NCBI GenBank assembly: GCA_910578465.1
Contig: CAJTPW010000001.1
Span: 372,001-436,000, forward strand
Length of the DNA: 64,000 nucleotides
Direction: 5' to 3'
Source of the DNA: an uncultured Vampirovibrio sp.
GTDB lineage: Bacteria > Cyanobacteriota > Vampirovibrionia > Gastranaerophilales > Gastranaerophilaceae
The position numbers and the translations under genes are program-made. The notes beneath the pieces are model-generated. The model saw nothing but the letters and a program-made list of their open reading frames with translations, was not told the DNA's origin and did no database searches. Positions 1 to 7,065 of the stretch are shown here, in pieces. Position 1 is the first letter of the stretch. Each line of letters opens with the position of its first letter.

Positions 1-2044
1 TCCCTGATTCGTATCCGTAAATTCTAATTTCAACAGGGGCATCATACGGGGGGCCTAAAGGTACTTTTTTTACAACCGAATTGACATCCGAAAAATTATT
101 GTTGATAAATTTTTTTACTTTTTCAATGCTTTTATCCACCGTTCTAAAATTATCCGTATTAACTAAAATCATACCGAAGTTTTTTCTGTCTGCAACAGGG
201 CTTGAAGATAACACATACCTTGGGGCGGAAGTTCCTATATAGCTTGAAAAATTTTTAATTTCAGGTTCGTTTTTTATAAAGTCTTCAATTTTTATAATTG
301 TATCTTTTGTCTTAAAAATGTTTGCGGTTTCAGGTAAATTTACCCTGATTTCAAACATATTTCTGTCCGAATCGGGGAAGAAAATTTTTGGCACAAAAGA
401 AAAAAGAAAAAACGATATAAAAAGAAGTGCTGCGGAAATAAACACGGTTTTTTTCGGATTGTTTACGCTGAATTTTATAAACGGTGCAAAAAACTTTGTA
501 ATTTTAAATTCCTTTTTGTTTTTTTCAACCTCTCCTTCTGTTTCTTGTATATTTTTGGTTTTATTGCCTAAAAATACGGAAATTAAATATGGCAAAAGCG
601 TTGTTGAATAAAACCAGCTGAACATAAGGGTTATGAAAACGACCTTAAAAAGACTTGATGTATATTCGCTCACAGCGCTTTTTGCAAGATATATAGGCAA
701 AAACGCAAGGGATGTTATTATGCTTACACAAAAGAGAGGTGTTTGGAATTTTCTTGCTGTTTGAATGATTATTTTTTGAATATCTTCTTTTGATGTGTTT
801 TGAGCCGCACTTTTGATGTTTTGAATTGTACCTTCGGCTACTACTATTGAATTATCAACCAAAATCCCGAGAGAGATTATAAGTGCGCTTAAAGAAATTT
901 TATCCAGTCCAAGCCCCGCTTTTTCCATAATAAAAATTGTGGATAAAATGATGCAAAGAATAATTCCGCCGATTATCACACCTGTTTTCAGGCCCAAAAT
1001 GAATAAAACAAGCGCGATAACTATTGCAACGCTCTGCAGAAGGCTTGATGTAAACTTATCGGTTAAGGTTTTAACATATTCACCCTGCATTGCCTGAATT
1101 TCAAAGTTTATTCCGATAGGATAAAGTTTTTTGAGTCTTTTAATTTCATTTTTAACTTCATCCATCCATTTTAAAATGTTTCCGTCTTCGCGCATAGAGA
1201 GAATAAGAAGAATTGCATTTTTGCCGTTGGAGCGGGTTATGGCTTCAGGAGGGTCTATATATCCTTTTTTAACAGTATAAATATCGGATAGCTTTACGCT
1301 TTTTCCAAAAACGCTCACGGGAATATTTTTTAAATCTTCAAGACTGTCAAAGTTACTTGTGCCTTCGATTAAAATATTGTTTTCTCCGGTGTTTACAAAA
1401 CCCCCGAGACCGAGGATGTTTGTTTTTTGCAAATAATTTTTTAAAAGTGTATGGTTAACCTTGTAATTCAGGGTGTCATTCGGGCTGAAGTTTAAATATG
1501 TAACTTCTTTTTGAACACCCATAAGCTCTGCTTTTCCAATGTTTTCAAGCGTTAAAAATTCATCTTTAATATCATCCGCCATATCTTTAAGTTCGGAAAA
1601 GCTATACCCGTCTCCCGTCATTGCAATTATTGTTCCGTAAACATCTGCAAATTCGTCATTTACAAAGGGTGAAAGCCCGTTTGGAAGATTGGGGCGGATT
1701 TTATCAACCTTTCGCCTTAATTTATCCCATATCGGTTGAATGTCCATATAAGTTTCATACACATCAACAAAAATCACCGAAAGCCCGTCGTAAGACTGTA
1801 CCTTAATGTGTTCAACTTCATCCATCTCTAAAATCACATCTTCAATTTTTTGGCTTACATATTTATCCACCTGTTCGGCATTCATATTCTGACACTTTGT
1901 GGTGATTGTTGCAGTTCTTATTTTAAACCCGGGGTCTTCATTTCTTTTGATGTCACGGTATGAAAAAATCCCTCCTGTGCATAAAATGAGAGTGAGGACA
2001 ATTAAAAGAATTTTATTTTTTATAAAAAATTCCGTAATGTTCAT
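1..2044 (-). CDS. RND family efflux transporter, inner-membrane pump (partial, C-terminus beyond left edge)
   Basis: This open frame reads from an ATG at 2044 leftward off the window; about 681 codons are visible and there is no stop. The product is an AcrB/MexB-type proton-driven pump of the inner membrane that works with a periplasmic adaptor and an outer-membrane channel. A first membrane helix lies at residues 8-24. It is followed by a long periplasmic porter domain and then a helix block with the family signature GLGLDKISLSALIISLGILVD. In the proton-relay helix the usual Asp-Asp pair of AcrB reads VDNSIVVAEG, so only the first Asp is kept, which is common in some RND subclasses. The adaptor gene lies 10 nt upstream in the same operon. 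The substrate cannot be told from sequence; no TolC-like gene is in the window. Confidence 0.93.
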   Translation of the reverse strand, partial: MNITEFFIKNKILLIVLTLILCTGGIFSYRDIKRNEDPGFKIRTATITTKCQNMNAEQVDKYVSQKIEDVILEMDEVEHIKVQSYDGLSVIFVDVYETYMDIQPIWDKLRRKVDKIRPNLPNGLSPFVNDEFADVYGTIIAMTGDGYSFSELKDMADDIKDEFLTLENIGKAELMGVQKEVTYLNFSPNDTLNYKVNHTLLKNYLQKTNILGLGGFVNTGENNILIEGTSNFDSLEDLKNIPVSVFGKSVKLSDIYTVKKGYIDPPEAITRSNGKNAILLILSMREDGNILKWMDEVKNEIKRLKKLYPIGINFEIQAMQGEYVKTLTDKFTSSLLQSVAIVIALVLFILGLKTGVIIGGIILCIILSTIFIMEKAGLGLDKISLSALIISLGILVDNSIVVAEGTIQNIKSAAQNTSKEDIQKIIIQTARKFQTPLFCVSIITSLAFLPIYLAKSAVSEYTSSLFKVVFITLMFSWFYSTTLLPYLISVFLGNKTKNIQETEGEVEKNKKEFKITKFFAPFIKFSVNNPKKTVFISAALLFISFFLFSFVPKIFFPDSDRNMFEIRVNLPETANIFKTKDTIIKIEDFIKNEPEIKNFSSYIGTSAPRYVLSSSPVADRKNFGMILVNTDNFRTVDKSIEKVKKFINNNFSDVNSVVKKVPLGPPYDAPVEIRIYGYESG

Positions 2045-2054
2045 AGGTTATTTT

Positions 2055-3167
2055 TTATTCATCGGTGTTTGCAGGGTTTTTAGTTTCAGGGGTTTTAATC
2101 TTTACCCTTTGCCCGTTCATAATTTCGTTTACCCCGCGCACAACAACAAGGTCATTTCGCCTGAGCCCCTCTATAATGACGGAATCATCTACGATATCGA
2201 CCGCTTTTATATCTTTCCTTCTAACCTTTGCGGTGTCTTCTTTTATATCCGCTAAAAGCCATACATAGCTTGAATTTTCATCTTCTAAAACCGCATGGGG
2301 AGGAAGTTTTATAATCTTTTCGGAGCCGTCTTTTTCGGGGTTAAATTCTACAAGGGCTCTGATTGCCATTCCGTCTTTTAATTCGGGATATTTTTTGTCA
2401 AAAATAAGAGTCACCCTGTAGGCGCCTTCTTCTATGCTTGTTTTTGTAATGCTCTTAATTTTTGCGGTGTGCACCGAAAAATTGTCATCAGTCTTTATTT
2501 CAACAGTTTTCCCCTTATAGAGGCTGTTTATATATCTTTCCGATACGAAAATTTTTGCTTCGCTTTTTCTGTTGTCCTGAAAAATTACAACAGTTTGTCC
2601 GGGGTCTGTATACTGGTTTTCTTCTTTTAATTTTTTTAAAATTATTCCGTTATCGGGCGCATAAAGCTTTCCATAGCTTGCTCTTTTTCTTGATGCTTCA
2701 AGCTGTTCTTTTGAAATTTGAATGCGGTGTTCTCTTGATTGCATTTCGGTTTTTGCCTTATCCCAGTCGTTATCCGATATGCCTCCGACTCTGTGAAGTT
2801 TGTCTATTCTTTCGTAATAACTTTTCGCATTTTCATACTGAACATAGGCATCAGCAAGTGCGGAGCGGTTTTCGCTTTCTTCAAGTTCAAAAATTTTATT
2901 GTCAATTTCTGCAATTACCTGCCCTTTTCTTACCATATCGCCGTCTGTGAAGTTTATTTTTTTTATGGTGCCTGCCGTTTCAAAGCTTAGTTCCATATCG
3001 CCCCCTGCCTTGATATAACCGAAAAATTCCTTTTTATTTTCAGGTGTTTCAGGGGTGATTTTTACATATTCGACATAGCGAAGCTCCGCAAGTTCTTTTT
3101 TTGCACAGGAAATTAGCGGGGCGCAGATAAGTAAAATCAAAATAAATGTTAATAATAGTCTTCTCAT
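2055..3167 (-). CDS. RND efflux periplasmic adaptor (membrane fusion protein), lipoprotein
   Basis: The 370-residue product bridges the RND pump to the outer-membrane channel. It starts with a lipoprotein signal (hydrophobic residues 4-19, lipobox LISC at 18-21), so it is probably anchored by a lipid at Cys21. After that come a barrel-sandwich half motif (ETAGTIKKINFTDGDMVRKG, about residues 65-85), an alpha-helical hairpin rich in Glu/Lys/Gln (about 90-160), the second sandwich half (YGKLYAPDNGIILKKL) and beta-barrel and membrane-proximal domains up to the C-terminus. This is the HlyD/AcrA family layout and a normal length. It is followed after 10 nt by the pump gene, so the two form one minus-strand operon. 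Specificity is unknown. Confidence 0.92.
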   Translation of the reverse strand: MRRLLLTFILILLICAPLISCAKKELAELRYVEYVKITPETPENKKEFFGYIKAGGDMELSFETAGTIKKINFTDGDMVRKGQVIAEIDNKIFELEESENRSALADAYVQYENAKSYYERIDKLHRVGGISDNDWDKAKTEMQSREHRIQISKEQLEASRKRASYGKLYAPDNGIILKKLKEENQYTDPGQTVVIFQDNRKSEAKIFVSERYINSLYKGKTVEIKTDDNFSVHTAKIKSITKTSIEEGAYRVTLIFDKKYPELKDGMAIRALVEFNPEKDGSEKIIKLPPHAVLEDENSSYVWLLADIKEDTAKVRRKDIKAVDIVDDSVIIEGLRRNDLVVVRGVNEIMNGQRVKIKTPETKNPANTDE

Positions 3168-3196
3168 TTAAAAAGATTTTATAAAAACAAGCAGGT

Positions 3197-3223
3197 AAAA
3201 ATATTACCCTTGGGGGTAATATT
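3197..3223 (-). terminator. Intrinsic terminator after the Xer recombinase gene
   Basis: A perfect 10-bp hairpin (AATATTACCC, 4-nt loop, GGGTAATATT) covers 3200-3223. Read on the minus strand it is followed by a run of T, as expected for an intrinsic terminator. It lies between the recombinase stop (3279) and the efflux adaptor start (3167), so it should separate the two transcripts. Confidence 0.7.
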
Positions 3224-3278
3224 CCCTCAGGCAGGGAAAACTGCCGCAGGGACAGTGTTTTAAACAATTGAAGCGAAA

Positions 3279-4181
3279 TTATGCTCTCGGATGGGTTTTT
3301 TCATAAACGGTTTTTAATCTTTGAACCGAAACGTGGGTGTAAATTTGTGTGTTTGCAATGCTCGCGTGGCCCAAAAGCTCCTGTACCACTCTTAAATCCG
3401 CTCCGTTTTCAAGGAGTCTTGTTGCAAAAGAATGTCTAAAAACGTGCGGCGTTACTTTTTTTGAAATTTCAATATTGTTGACAACTTCTTTCAGTGCCTT
3501 TCTTATGCTCTGATTTTGAAGTCTGTAGCCGTGATTATTAATAAAGACAGGGCTTTTTGCTGTTTTGTTTGTTTTGAAAATCATATCCGAAACGTTTTCA
3601 ATATAGTTTTTAAGACTTTCTTTTGTTTTATCGGGTATCAAAACAATACGCTCTTTTGCACCTTTTCCGTATACGGTTATTTCATTTTGTTCAAGGTTCA
3701 GGTTTTCATAATTCAATCCCGAAAGTTCACTGATACGCATTCCTGAGGCCCATAAGAGTTCAAAAATCACGCGATTTCTAAATCCTGCAGGAGTAGAAAT
3801 TTTCACGTTCCTTAAAATTGTTTCAATTTCATCATCCGATAAAAAATTTGGCAGGCTTTTTGTTCTTTTTGGGCCCGAAATTGTATCTGTCGGGTTAAAA
3901 TCTATAATTTCTTCCCTGTATAAAAAACGGTAAAATGCTCTTATGGATGCAATTTTTCTTGCAATTGTGGACTTTAAATAGTTTAGCTGGCCGATAAAAT
4001 AAAGATATTCACTGAATTTTTTTGTATCAATTTCATCAATATCAGCTTCATTTACCCATATTAAAAACGTTAAAACATCTGCAAGATATGCACGTAAAGT
4101 ATGTGAAGAGAAATTTTTCTCTTCTCTCAGGTAATCCTTAAAACTATCCAGATATTCTTGCGACTTTTTATTTACGCCCAT
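3279..4181 (-). CDS. xerD: Tyrosine recombinase XerC/XerD family
   Basis: The 300-residue product is a site-specific tyrosine recombinase of the kind that resolves chromosome dimers at dif. An N-terminal SAM-like DNA-binding domain (about residues 8-95) is followed by the catalytic domain. The catalytic residues are all visible: Arg in ASGMRISEL, Lys in VYGKGAKER, His-x-x-Arg in HVFRHSFATRL (about 246-249), His in LLGHAS (about 272) and the nucleophile Tyr in NTQIYTHV (about 281). I start it at the ATG at 4181, which gives the usual Xer length; an in-frame TTG at 4229 would add 16 residues. XerC and XerD cannot be told apart safely, and many cyanobacterial relatives have a single Xer. No dif-like site was identified in the window. 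Confidence 0.85.
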   Translation of the reverse strand: MGVNKKSQEYLDSFKDYLREEKNFSSHTLRAYLADVLTFLIWVNEADIDEIDTKKFSEYLYFIGQLNYLKSTIARKIASIRAFYRFLYREEIIDFNPTDTISGPKRTKSLPNFLSDDEIETILRNVKISTPAGFRNRVIFELLWASGMRISELSGLNYENLNLEQNEITVYGKGAKERIVLIPDKTKESLKNYIENVSDMIFKTNKTAKSPVFINNHGYRLQNQSIRKALKEVVNNIEISKKVTPHVFRHSFATRLLENGADLRVVQELLGHASIANTQIYTHVSVQRLKTVYEKTHPRA

Positions 4182-4347
4182 ATTTGGCCTGCTTGTTCCT
4201 CTATTCTTTTTATTATACCCTGATTTCAAAAAATTAATATAAATTAAGTATTCTAAAATGTAAAAAAAATATTATGATGATGTTAAATAACCCCATATTT
4301 AAGTTATTATACTTGTAGAATTAAAACCCCCGGGAATCTTATAAAAA

Positions 4348-4968
4348 TTGCAAAATAATTTTGAAAGCTTAAATAACCTTGAAGACCATATAAGAAAATC
4401 TTCCGTAGTTCAGGAAAGAACAGGGCTTGTTGCAGTATATATGTACAAGCAGTTTTTGGATTTTCAAAAATCTACCCATAATACGGCGGAAACTTTTATA
4501 AAAATAACAGACATTATGGAACAGGTTGCAGAATCTATGAAGCAGTCTTTCAGTGTTCGAAATGTTCCGAATAATGTCTATGTAAACGTTGACCCCACAA
4601 AAACCGTTGCCACAATTAATATTTTATGGCATACAATAAGTTTTACGAACCGTTTTAATTTAGCCCCGAAAGCGATTCCAAGGGAAGGACAACCCCCTCT
4701 TTTTTGCGGAAGAATTTTTGCCCTAAACGGCGACTATGGCACGCTTATGAAAGATGCTAAAGAGCCTGACGAGCAAATGCGCGTCCTTTTAGACAATGAA
4801 ATCGCCTCTTTGTATATTCCTGCCGAGAAAAATCAGAGTGTGATTATGACAATTCGCCACAAAGACAATCAGGAGCATTTCCTATCTCATGTTGATGCGC
4901 CGAGAGATTTTCTTTTAAAGGTTATCGAAATCATCTGTGCAGGCGGCCAATTCCACGAGCAGAAGTGA
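4348..4968 (+). CDS. Hypothetical protein, 206 residues
   Basis: I do not recognise this family. The frame is open from a TTG at 4348; the ribosome binding site there is weak, and the next ATG (4441) would remove 31 residues. The protein is soluble, with no signal peptide or membrane helix. Its N-terminal third is predicted helical and the rest looks mixed alpha/beta. It stands alone between the Xer gene (divergent) and a small convergent reading frame that begins directly after its stop. The coding character (steady codon use, no stops) makes it a likely real gene. Confidence 0.6.
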   Translation: MQNNFESLNNLEDHIRKSSVVQERTGLVAVYMYKQFLDFQKSTHNTAETFIKITDIMEQVAESMKQSFSVRNVPNNVYVNVDPTKTVATINILWHTISFTNRFNLAPKAIPREGQPPLFCGRIFALNGDYGTLMKDAKEPDEQMRVLLDNEIASLYIPAEKNQSVIMTIRHKDNQEHFLSHVDAPRDFLLKVIEIICAGGQFHEQK

Positions 4969-5142
4969 TTACACCAAATTACAAGGCATCATTTTTCTGA
5001 TTAAGCTTGCAACAAGTCCAAAGTTTTCCTTCTTTTCGGGCTTTAAAATACTCTGAATTTCTTTTCTTACATCATCCCTTAAAGGCTGATATTCTGAAAA
5101 TACGGGGTCAAAATAATCGAATTCCAAATCCTTGTTTTCCAT
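4969..5142 (-). CDS. Small hypothetical protein, 57 residues
   Basis: A short reading frame on the minus strand runs from ATG at 5142 to TAA at 4969, ending directly at the stop of the convergent 206-residue gene. Upstream of its ATG the minus strand carries two AAGG-type Shine-Dalgarno matches (GAAAGGCAAGGCATT), one at good spacing. The peptide is charged and soluble, starts MENKDLEFDYFDPVFSEYQP and resembles no family I know. Without homologues it could be chance, but the ribosome binding site and tight packing favour a real gene. Confidence 0.45.
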   Translation of the reverse strand: MENKDLEFDYFDPVFSEYQPLRDDVRKEIQSILKPEKKENFGLVASLIRKMMPCNLV

Positions 5143-5237
5143 AATGCCTTGCCTTTCATCCTTTGTCTTTCAATATATTTAATACTTCGCCCATGCTTTT
5201 TAAAAACTTTATTTTTTCGCCGTCTTTTGTATATTTA

Positions 5238-5246
5238 TGTTACAAT
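5238..5246 (+). promoter_or_regulatory. Extended -10 promoter of tsaE, probably leaderless
   Basis: TGT TACAAT is an extended -10 box whose end lies 6 nt before the chosen ATG of tsaE (5253). Transcription would start at or next to the ATG, and there is no Shine-Dalgarno sequence. No clear -35 box is visible. Confidence 0.5.
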
Positions 5247-5252
5247 TCTTCT

Positions 5253-5747
5253 ATGAAAGTTAAGACAACAAACATCGAAGATACAAAAAAACTGGCTGAA
5301 ATCTTTGCAGAGTGCCTTTCTCCCGCCGGTGCTTTTGTTTCCCTGTTCGGAGATATCGGCGCAGGAAAAACCGCCTTTGCAAGATGTGTTTTTAAGGCGC
5401 TTGGTGTGAAAGAAAAAATCACAAGCCCGAGCTTTGTAATCCTGAACGAATACAAAGGTGCAAAGTTTCCTATCTATCATTTTGACCTCTACCGCCTTGA
5501 AAACGAAGGCCTTGAGACCATAAAAGAAGAATTGCGGGAATATTCAAGAGCGGGCGTTCTTACGTGTGTTGAATGGGCAGATTTTGGTGCTGGGGAATTG
5601 CCCTATAACAGGCTGAATATCAAGGTTTCATATAATGAAGATTTTGATGATACAAGGTTTTATGAGTTTGAGCCCGTAGGCGCGGAATATGAAGAATTTG
5701 TACAAAAACTGGCCCAAAAAGCACGCGGCAAAGGGCTTTTAATATGA
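5253..5747 (+). CDS. tsaE: tRNA threonylcarbamoyladenosine biosynthesis ATPase TsaE
   Basis: TsaE is the P-loop ATPase that drives the TsaB-TsaD-TsaE complex making t6A37 in ANN-decoding tRNAs. The 164-residue product has the family Walker A motif GDIGAGKT (about residues 31-38), the conserved block TSPSFVILNEY with the following YHFDLYRLE, and the CVEWADF segment. The ATG at 5253 gives the normal family length and sits 6 nt after an extended -10 box. A longer frame from 5163 would add 30 residues with no TsaE homology. Its stop overlaps the start of tsaB by 4 nt (ATGA), so the two are translationally coupled. Confidence 0.92.
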   Translation: MKVKTTNIEDTKKLAEIFAECLSPAGAFVSLFGDIGAGKTAFARCVFKALGVKEKITSPSFVILNEYKGAKFPIYHFDLYRLENEGLETIKEELREYSRAGVLTCVEWADFGAGELPYNRLNIKVSYNEDFDDTRFYEFEPVGAEYEEFVQKLAQKARGKGLLI

Positions 5748-6493
5748 GTGAAAATATGAATATACTTGCTTTTGATACCACATTAAATAAAACATATATT
5801 GCCCTGCAAAAGGGAGATGTTGTTGATGAACGAGTGATTGAAAGCGATGAAAGAAACTATCACAGCGCATATTTAATTTCTGCAATTAAAGACATTATGC
5901 AAAAAAACAACTTAAAACTTCAAGAACTGGACCTTATAGCTGTAAATAACGGCCCGGGGAGTTTTACAGGTATTCGCGTCGGGGTTACCGTTGCAAAAAC
6001 TCTTTCTAAGGAATTGGGAGTAAATGTTCTCGGGGTAAGCTCTTTGGATATTTTGCAAAAAACTTATGAAATATCTGCAAATGTTGACAATGTTTCTGTT
6101 AAGCCTGATGTCGTTACGGATGCAAGAAAAGAAATGTTTTATTTTAAACCTTCCGCTTTTCCTGCGGGTCTGCAGAAAACAAATGCCGAAAATGAAGACA
6201 TTGTCCTTGTTCCGTATTCCGATATTCATAACCGCATTACGCAAAGCACTGTAGTATGCGACGCTTCAAGTTTTTTAAAATTGAAAGCTGCATTTGAAAG
6301 CGCAAATAAGCCCGAAATCAATCTTATAAATTTTGAAGAAGATAATATTAATCTTGCGATTTCTCTTTTAAATATTGCAAAGAAAATCGTCAAAGAAGCG
6401 GGCAAAGATACATTCCAAGGTGCTGCGGGGGATTTATCATGGTATACCTTAAACCCGAGGTATATTCAGCCTCCGCCGATTCATAAAAAATAG
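5744..6493 (+). CDS. tsaB: tRNA threonylcarbamoyladenosine biosynthesis protein TsaB
   Basis: TsaB is the non-catalytic ASKHA-fold partner of TsaD in t6A synthesis. The 249-residue product opens with the ATPase-fold strand NILAFDTTLNKTYIALQ and carries the hallmark block NNGPGSFTGIRVGVTVAKTL (about residues 66-85), followed by GVSSLDIL. It is near the usual TsaB length (about 220-240). It overlaps tsaE by 4 nt, forming a two-gene operon. TsaD and TsaC are not in the window. The gene ends with TAG, which shows that TAG is a normal stop in this organism. Confidence 0.92.
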   Translation: MSENMNILAFDTTLNKTYIALQKGDVVDERVIESDERNYHSAYLISAIKDIMQKNNLKLQELDLIAVNNGPGSFTGIRVGVTVAKTLSKELGVNVLGVSSLDILQKTYEISANVDNVSVKPDVVTDARKEMFYFKPSAFPAGLQKTNAENEDIVLVPYSDIHNRITQSTVVCDASSFLKLKAAFESANKPEINLINFEEDNINLAISLLNIAKKIVKEAGKDTFQGAAGDLSWYTLNPRYIQPPPIHKK

Positions 6494-6530
6494 CCGCTAA
6501 TGGTGTGAGTACCGCGTGTTTACATAAGCT

Positions 6531-6860
6531 TTAAACGATAGAATTAATATAAAGCCAGATATTTATCATTTTTTCTCTGTCTTTTTCAATTATTTTCAGC
6601 TTTCTGTAGATTTCCTTTCGGATTTTTTCATCAGATTCTTTGTTCGGGAAATTAAAAAGTTCGCAAGGGCTGATATCGAGTGCGCTTATTATTTTTGCAA
6701 AGCTTTCCGCTGAAGGAAAATTTAATCCTCTTTCAATTCGGCTGTAAGAATTTGGCGAAATATCCACAATTTCAGAGATATATTCCTGGCTGTAGCCCCT
6801 GAATTTTCTTATTTTGGCAATATTCTCGCCTACATATTTTTTGAATTCCGTTCCGTCCAC
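6531..6860 (-). CDS. XRE-family helix-turn-helix transcriptional regulator
   Basis: The 109-residue product has an N-terminal lambda-repressor-like domain (about residues 10-68) with the helix-turn-helix SQEYISEIVDISPNSYSRIE and the following LNFPSAESFAKIISALDISPCELF. The C-terminal tail is Lys/Glu-rich and helical, perhaps for dimerisation. It starts with GTG at 6860, with AAGG 9 nt upstream. It is transcribed away from the glycine-rich prepilin gene at 7066, and a 15-nt palindrome lies between them inside the promoter. The simplest reading is that it represses or switches that gene and itself. A second XRE gene at 44519-44779 sits the same way beside the second glycine-rich gene. Confidence 0.87.
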   Translation of the reverse strand: MDGTEFKKYVGENIAKIRKFRGYSQEYISEIVDISPNSYSRIERGLNFPSAESFAKIISALDISPCELFNFPNKESDEKIRKEIYRKLKIIEKDREKMINIWLYINSIV

Positions 6861-6932
6861 GCGCCCGTACCTTGTTATGCCTTGTTTTCAATAGTAGTTT
6901 GTATCCTTTTAAAAAATAACGACTTCAAAGTG

Positions 6933-6961
6933 TTGACACTATACTTAATACGTCGTATTAT
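6933..6961 (+). promoter_or_regulatory. Strong sigma-70-type promoter with embedded palindromic operator
   Basis: TTGACA at 6933-6938 and TATTAT at 6956-6961 are separated by exactly 17 nt, pointing at the glycine-rich gene (7066). The perfect palindrome TAATACG-T-CGTATTA (6946-6960) fills the spacer and most of the -10 box. A possible divergent promoter for the XRE gene (TATAGT on the minus strand at 6943-6938) overlaps it too. A bound dimeric XRE protein here would block both promoters. The leader of the glycine-rich gene would be about 98 nt. Confidence 0.65.
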
Positions 6962-7065
6962 TAAATTATAGGTTTTAATTTTCTTGGGGCTGCGTGTATG
7001 TATAGCGCCTGCAAAGTCCCGTAAAATTAGAAGTTTGTTTATCTTAAATAAAGGTTACTTTAAAA

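Noticed and set aside
3049..3267. Reading frame overlapping the efflux adaptor start
   Set aside because: It overlaps a clear lipoprotein start in another frame and the terminator of the recombinase gene.
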